A stretch of 64,000 nucleotides of DNA from Alphaproteobacteria bacterium (lineage in GTDB: Bacteria > Pseudomonadota > Alphaproteobacteria > Rhodobacterales > Rhodobacteraceae): contig JAUIBL010000016.1 in NCBI GenBank assembly GCA_030428355.1, forward strand, positions 1-64,000, read 5' to 3'. The stretch's first letter is position 1. The number at the start of each line of letters is the position of its first letter. The translations under genes and the position numbers were made by a program. Positions 63,267-64,000 of this stretch are shown in pieces. The notes under the pieces are model-generated. The model saw only the letters and a program-made list of their open reading frames with translations, had not been told where the DNA came from and searched no databases.

Positions 63267-64000
63267 ATGCGGATCATCTTCATGGGAACGCCCGACTTTT
63301 CGGTTCCGGTGCTGGATGTACTGGTCGAGGCCGGGCACGAGATCGCCGCTGTCTATTGCCAGCCGCCGCGTCCGGCGGGGCGCGGCAAGAAGGACCGCCC
63401 CACCCCTGTGCACGCGCGGGCCGAGGCGCTTGGATTAGAGGTCCGGCATCCAACGACGCTCCGAAACGACGACGCACAGCGGGACTTTGCGGCGTTGAAG
63501 GCCGACATCGCCGTAGTGGTGGCCTACGGTCTGATCCTGCCTCAAGCGGTTCTGGACGCGCCGAAACTGGGGTGCCTGAACATCCACGCCTCGCTTTTGC
63601 CGCGCTGGCGGGGGGCAGCCCCCATTCACCGCGCGATAATGGCGGGCGATGCAGAGACCGGGATTTGCATCATGCAGATGGAGGCCGGTCTGGATACCGG
63701 GCCTGTGTTGCTGCGAGAGGCAACGCCGATTGGCGCGACCGAGACCACGGGCGAATTGCATGATCGGCTGAGCGCCATGGGCGCTGCCCTGATCGTGCAG
63801 GCGCTTGACAAGCTTGGTGACCTGACTCCGGACCCGCAGCCTGACGACGGTGTCACCTATGCCGAGAAGATCGACAAGGCCGAAGCCCGGATCGACTGGA
63901 CCCGACCGGCGGTCGAGGTAGACCGCCAGATCCGGGGACTGTCGTCTTTTCCCGGTGCCTGGACGATGATTGGTGACGAGCGGGTCAAACTGTTGGGCAG
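63267..64000 (+). CDS. fmt: Methionyl-tRNA formyltransferase (partial, cut by the right edge)
   Basis: About 245 codons are visible, starting [19 protein letters not shown]; the C-terminal RNA-binding part is off the edge. It formylates initiator Met-tRNA with 10-formyl-THF. The formyl-transferase core has [25 protein letters not shown] (near residue 110, catalytic N-x-H in NIHASL) and the insert loop TGPVLLRE. Cluster def-def-like-fmt matches the enzyme pair that adds and removes the formyl group. Confidence 0.96.
   Translation, partial: MRIIFMGTPDFSVPVLDVLVEAGHEIAAVYCQPPRPAGRGKKDRPTPVHARAEALGLEVRHPTTLRNDDAQRDFAALKADIAVVVAYGLILPQAVLDAPKLGCLNIHASLLPRWRGAAPIHRAIMAGDAETGICIMQMEAGLDTGPVLLREATPIGATETTGELHDRLSAMGAALIVQALDKLGDLTPDPQPDDGVTYAEKIDKAEARIDWTRPAVEVDRQIRGLSSFPGAWTMIGDERVKLLG

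Overview
The window looks like a chromosomal stretch of a GC-rich alphaproteobacterium of the order Rhodobacterales (Roseobacter/Rhodobacter relatives). This rests on gene order (rpoZ-rsh-DUF2062-pdxJ-acpS-lepB-rnc-era-recO-pgsA-moaDE; def-def-fmt; folC-accD), on families typical of the group (DUF2794, DUF1491, DUF6478-like, MbfA, RSH), on a GAAC-N7-GAAC LexA box of the alphaproteobacterial type, and on frequent 4-bp ATGA/TTGA start-stop overlaps. No rRNA, tRNA, insertion sequence, prophage or CRISPR array was recognised. The region is almost entirely core metabolism, cell-envelope and housekeeping genes.

Layout. 1-7.7 kb (minus strand): an unrecognised ORF running off the left edge, a PAS/LuxR/alpha-beta-hydrolase fusion, a ridA-GDPD-GNAT-phhB operon and a class A penicillin-binding protein. 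7.7-9.7 kb (plus): glnK-amtB, closed by a perfect terminator. 9.7-13 kb: the iron exporter MbfA, a divergent TetR regulator with an inverted-repeat operator, a B12/SCHIC-type sensor and an NYN-OST-HTH protein. 13-21 kb: gamma-glutamyltransferase, glutathione-dependent formaldehyde dehydrogenase, an I78-inhibitor-like lipoprotein, an SOS-controlled orphan imuB, a Popeye/cNMP-fold membrane protein, small conserved proteins and zapE. 21-28 kb: a puzzling 350-bp interval, LysM and rhodanese-like envelope proteins, folC-accD, two small-molecule transporters and an operon of obscure Rhodobacterales proteins behind ilvD.

30.6-38.4 kb is a polyamine module: putrescine-type ABC importer (potF-potG-potH-potI), a PuuB-like oxidase, a GntR regulator and a putrescine aminotransferase. 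A shared palindrome (ATTTGATCA-type) precedes both potF and the aminotransferase gene, on either side of the regulator gene. 38.4-51.7 kb is a long leftward housekeeping block (folK, rpoZ, rsh, DUF2062, pdxJ, a hydrolase-membrane fusion, acpS, lepB, rnc, DMT, era, DUF1491, recO, pgsA, moaD, moaE, then a FadR-type regulator). 51.8-64 kb holds a second NYN protein, a YqaA protein, an MFS carrier, a cytochrome c, ispH, a DEAD-box helicase, a LysE-DUF3429-methyltransferase-rnhA-TRIC run, a PatB-like lyase, and def - degenerate def - fmt (cut by the right edge).

I found no single clearly new system. The points most worth a second look are the 21.0-21.36 kb interval (possible small gene or sRNA), the polyamine operator pair, the degenerate deformylase next to def/fmt, the two multi-domain hydrolase fusions, the orphan imuB with its SOS box, and a recurring TTTCG/CGAAA palindrome family. 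All functional calls are by reading motifs and recalling families; no database search was run.
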